Shown here: piece after piece, positions 61,274-64,000 of the stretch
Numbering within the stretch: the first letter of the stretch is position 1
Layout of the letters: every line of letters starts with the position of its first letter
Source of the DNA: Ophioderma brevispina
Lineage: Eukaryota > Echinodermata > Ophiuroidea > Amphilepidida > Ophiodermatidae
Reading direction: 5' to 3'
Length of the DNA stretch: 64,000 bases
NCBI GenBank assembly: GCA_023653785.1
Contig: JAMKCH010036015.1
Location: forward strand, 83,693-147,692
Notes under the pieces: model-generated
Told to the model about the DNA's origin: nothing
Database searches by the model: none
The model's input: the letters and a program-made list of their open reading frames with translations, nothing else
Program-made: the position numbers and the translations under genes

Positions 61274-61525
61274 GGAACAGATGGGAAAACAGATTGCAAT
61301 CTGTGGGAACCGCTTGCAATCTGTGGGAACAGGTTGCATAATCTGTGGGAACAGTTTTTAAACTGTGGGAGCAGATTGCATAATCTGTGGGAACAGATTG
61401 CAAACTGTGGGAACAGATTGCATAATCTATGGGAACATATTGCAAATTGTGGGAACAGATTGCAAATTGTTGGAACAGATTGCAAATTGTGGGGACAGAT
61501 TGCAAACTGTGGGAACAGATTATCT
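61274..61525. repeat. Minisatellite, 20-23 bp unit
   Basis: Eleven or so units of 'tgtgggaacagattgcaaac' with insertions such as 'ataatc'. Because the unit lacks stops in several frames, open frames of 75-96 codons appear on both strands. These are repeat artefacts. Confidence 0.85.
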
Positions 61526-61570
61526 AAAGCAGATATTTTAACTATGTCCCCTCTGGGGCTTCGTATAAAG

Positions 61571-61893
61571 GTTATTAATCTTTAGTACTCATTGTCGTGT
61601 ACGCTATCTTCAGTAGATAGCATTTGTAAGGTGCATGTATGTATGGATTTCAGAATATCTGCAGCAATTTCAAAGGGTAAGAGAATTAGGTCAAACTCAA
61701 TTTCTTGTTCTTCTCAACCATTTGTCTACAAATATTCCCTCATTACACGTTCAGGCACGGCAAACAATTTCCATACCTATAGAATTTACCACTTAGATAT
61801 TATTTTGTGTCACATACATATTATAAGTGTACAGGGAGCTTTTTAATGGATGCCGTGTTCACGGTAAAGCGGGAAGCACAGCATAGTGAGGGA
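61571..61893 (+). repeat. Dispersed repeat, copy 2 (pair with 54.43 kb)
   Basis: Same order of landmarks as 54427-54745, with about 10 percent change and several indels. It lies directly downstream of the minisatellite. Confidence 0.7.
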
Positions 61894-62337
61894 GCAACAT
61901 GTCACGAAATAAAGTCCCGTGTGCATTTTGTGGTGAAAGTAAGCCACATGTCTAGATAGCTTCAGGAAGTCAAAAAGAACAAGAAAAACATGTTGCCAAA
62001 ATTGCAGCCTGTAGGGGGGTACTTTACAGGCTATTTTCAAAATGGCCGCCGAAAAATGTTAAAAACGCCTAAAATAGGCTAGAATTAACAAATTGTTGTG
62101 ATGAAAGCACAGCAAATGTCTATATAATACACACAGAGTCCCATCAAAGAATGCAAATAATATATTGTTACATTGGGTACCTTTAAGAAACATTTGGGAA
62201 GACATTATTGACCCCCCACCGTCCCGGTTGTTCACCGTTATCACTATGACAACACTATTAGGGGAACATTATTTGCCTCTGAAGTATTCTAGATGCCTAA
62301 ATGTAATGGAAATTAACAAAACAGGCATATGTTTTCT
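61894..62337. other. Non-coding, no feature recognised
   Basis: Short chance frames only. No repeat match inside the window was noticed. Confidence 0.4.
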
Positions 62338-62627
62338 TATTCTATTACCTCTGCTGCCCATTATTGAAAATGCAGCATTCTGATTGGTCAGTTTACTGCC
62401 CATTATTCTGCAATAATGGGTCGCCAATGCATTTTCTTATTAAATGAAGCTGTTTTAGGTAATAGAATAGAAATAAATGATTTACAGTATCATTTATGGG
62501 CTCATAATGTATCCTCGGCCAGAAAAACGTTCAAATAATGGGCTCGGCTGCGCCTCGCCCATTATTAGTTTTTCTGACCTCGGACACATTATTCGCCCAT
62601 AAATGACACTGCAAACCCTTTATTTCT
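62338..62627. mobile_element. Two adjacent palindromic segments
   Basis: 62338-62468 is bounded by 'ttctattacct' and 'aggtaatagaa', with an inner 'gcccattattctgcaataatg' palindrome without its last bases. 62469-62627 has arms beginning 'agaaataaa' and 'catttatgggc' with a GC-rich centre, GGGCTCGGCTGCGCCTCGCCC minus one base, flanked by 'aataat' and 'attatt'. Together they look like one compound hairpin MITE. It has no protein. Confidence 0.6.
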
Positions 62628-63060
62628 TAATTATGTTGCTGATTAGGCATTAGGCATGACAGACTTTATGGGGGGGGGGCAAAAAACAAAAATACCAACC
62701 CTTATTGCCATTAATGCCATCTCAAGTTGTAATATTGTACTAATTTCTTTATTTGGATTAAGAGGAGATGAGTGGATCTGGTGAAGTGGTCGCATGTCTT
62801 TGATGCGATCATGTTTATATTCACACTAACCAATAGAGGCTAAAACCCCGCCAAAAATCCATCATGCTGTTTCAGTGCGATATAAATTTTATAATTACAA
62901 AACTGACCTCATTTGAAGACAGTGATGAGCACATGTTGAATGTTATACCTAAGTAACCCTTACCTGATCAAAACTCTCAAGTTCCATGATTCACTTTTTA
63001 AGATTCATTATTTATTTCAAAATATCAATATCGATAGAGAATGTCAACCGATAAAGTATA
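62628..63060. other. Non-coding, no feature recognised
   Basis: AT-rich with a G-run at about 62671. Nothing supportable. Confidence 0.4.
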
Positions 63061-63154
63061 ATGGAACAAACTTTTCCCTGTAGACAAATCAAAATCTCAA
63101 TGCCCCCTGAAAATCTCTTGACCCACATATTGGATCATGCAAGGTATGGTGATG
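63061..63154 (+). CDS. Orphan exon-like open segment, unidentified
   Basis: A frame opens with ATG at 63061 (in-frame TAA at 63052). It reads through QIKISMPPENLLTHILDHA and RYGDG up to a strong donor, GATG|GTAAGTATC, with GT at 63155. Alternatively the pyrimidine-rich acceptor CTTTTCCCTGTAG (AG 63082-63083) would make it a 71 bp internal exon from 63084. The peptide looks protein-like, with a short helix-like LLTHILDHA. I do not recognise a family. No convincing partner exon lies in the remaining 850 bp; an acceptor near 63929 opens to the window end but is weak. Confidence 0.2.
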
Positions 63155-63160
63155 GTAAGT

Positions 63161-64000
63161 ATCGTGAAATTAAAAAAATCTAGAACATGTTAATATTGTA
63201 TGGAACATATACCATTGTACATGGTATGGAACATACTGCCAAGATAGAGTGCACACGGGATATTGCAACGAGTCAAAGAACGATATGAGCAGATGATAGC
63301 TATAAAAGATTCCCATGGATTGATAAGCACTTAATGCGAACGTTACAGAAATCAAGAGTAAATGTTGTGGACGTATATAATTGGTTCTGTGCATTTCACA
63401 ATGTGGAAGCCTTATTACCTTGATCTCAAGAGAACCTCCGATTGGTCTCACACCTTGTTGATGGTCCTGGACCAATCTCTTCGATTCATTAAATCCTAAG
63501 AGGTGTGTGTCTCCTTCTAGTCAGGTGGAAGTTTGTGCACACAGTCTGAAGGATGGAAATGGAGTACAGACTTTTTATATCGATAGTTTTAGTTGATTAG
63601 GACCTAAGCCAATAATTTTGAAGGGTGTGCAAAATTTGGTGGAGTGCCATTTTTGAAAATCCAATATGACTGCTTCCATATCTAAAATCACTAAAAAATA
63701 CCTTAAGTATTTTTGATAGAGACAATTTTTTGCGGTACTCCGGTGTTGTTACGCACGATGAAGTGCTAATAATGTAATTTGGTCATTACATTGCCTCAAC
63801 AATCCAATATGGCTGCTCAAAGGTCAAATATTCGCTCAAAATTATTAAAATGATCTTAACTCCTCCAGTATACCTATTTATGATATGCAGAATTAATCCT
63901 AAACACATAAAACATGTTCTGCAGGTGTCCAAAATATGTTACCATTGAACACAATCTGCAAGTGTTATTTTAACACCTCTAGAATGCATTTCGAACGCAT
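63161..64000. other. Non-coding, no gene recognised
   Basis: A 101-codon minus frame (63170-63475) lacks splice context or motifs. Possible acceptors at about 63519 (leads quickly to a stop) and 63929 (open to the edge) were considered for the orphan exon above. Confidence 0.35.

Noticed and set aside
61215..61585. Repetitive Cys/His/Ser proteins on both strands
   Set aside because: The frames are created by the stop-free minisatellite unit.

Overview
This window is eukaryotic nuclear DNA from a metazoan. It is intron-rich, AT-rich and heavily loaded with repeats. The one gene I can assemble with confidence is a three-exon plus-strand gene (coding exons 9500-10133, 18824-19047, 21383-21520; 331 residues). 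It encodes a BH3-only apoptosis regulator of the Bim/Bmf type, with a dynein-light-chain type TQT motif followed by a Bim-like BH3 helix. The gene content, long introns, non-LTR retrotransposon relics and abundant MITE-like hairpins suggest a marine invertebrate, perhaps a deuterostome such as an echinoderm or hemichordate. The taxonomic guess is inference and weak.

Layout. Positions 1-6200 are non-genic: a TTAA-ended MITE, a 0.94 kb foldback element with inverted minisatellite arms, and a tRNA-like SINE head. Around 6.2-6.4 kb a CpG-richer stretch with an ETS-like site ends in a clean splice donor, a plausible promoter and non-coding first exon. From 9.47 to about 22.4 kb lies the BH3-only gene. 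Its 8.7 kb intron carries a tandem repeat at 11.5-11.9 kb and an array at 14.0-14.55 kb that holds five perfect direct-repeat-1 nuclear-receptor-type sites.

From 22.5 to 41 kb I see no genes. This stretch holds dispersed repeats and a 2.6-3.0 kb tandem duplication (27.3-32.9 kb) with nested MITEs. Copy A gained an A-tailed segment between 180 bp direct repeats, and copy B gained an 0.83 kb TIR element. From 41.2 to 47.2 kb, three decayed non-LTR retrotransposon pieces lie on the minus strand: RT of an RTE/Nimb-like element, APE plus RT of a Jockey/CR1-like element, and a short RT fragment. From 47 to 64 kb there are long hairpins, dispersed repeat pairs, an interrupted tRNA-like sequence, a 320 bp tandem repeat, a 20-23 bp minisatellite, and one orphan exon-like open segment near the right end.

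The TQT motif and BH3 helix belong to one protein, whose family role is to couple dynein-light-chain sequestration to inhibition of pro-survival Bcl-2 proteins. The rest of the window is mobile or repeat DNA without evidence of a cooperative system. I found no rRNA, intact tRNA, CRISPR or bacterial-type feature.
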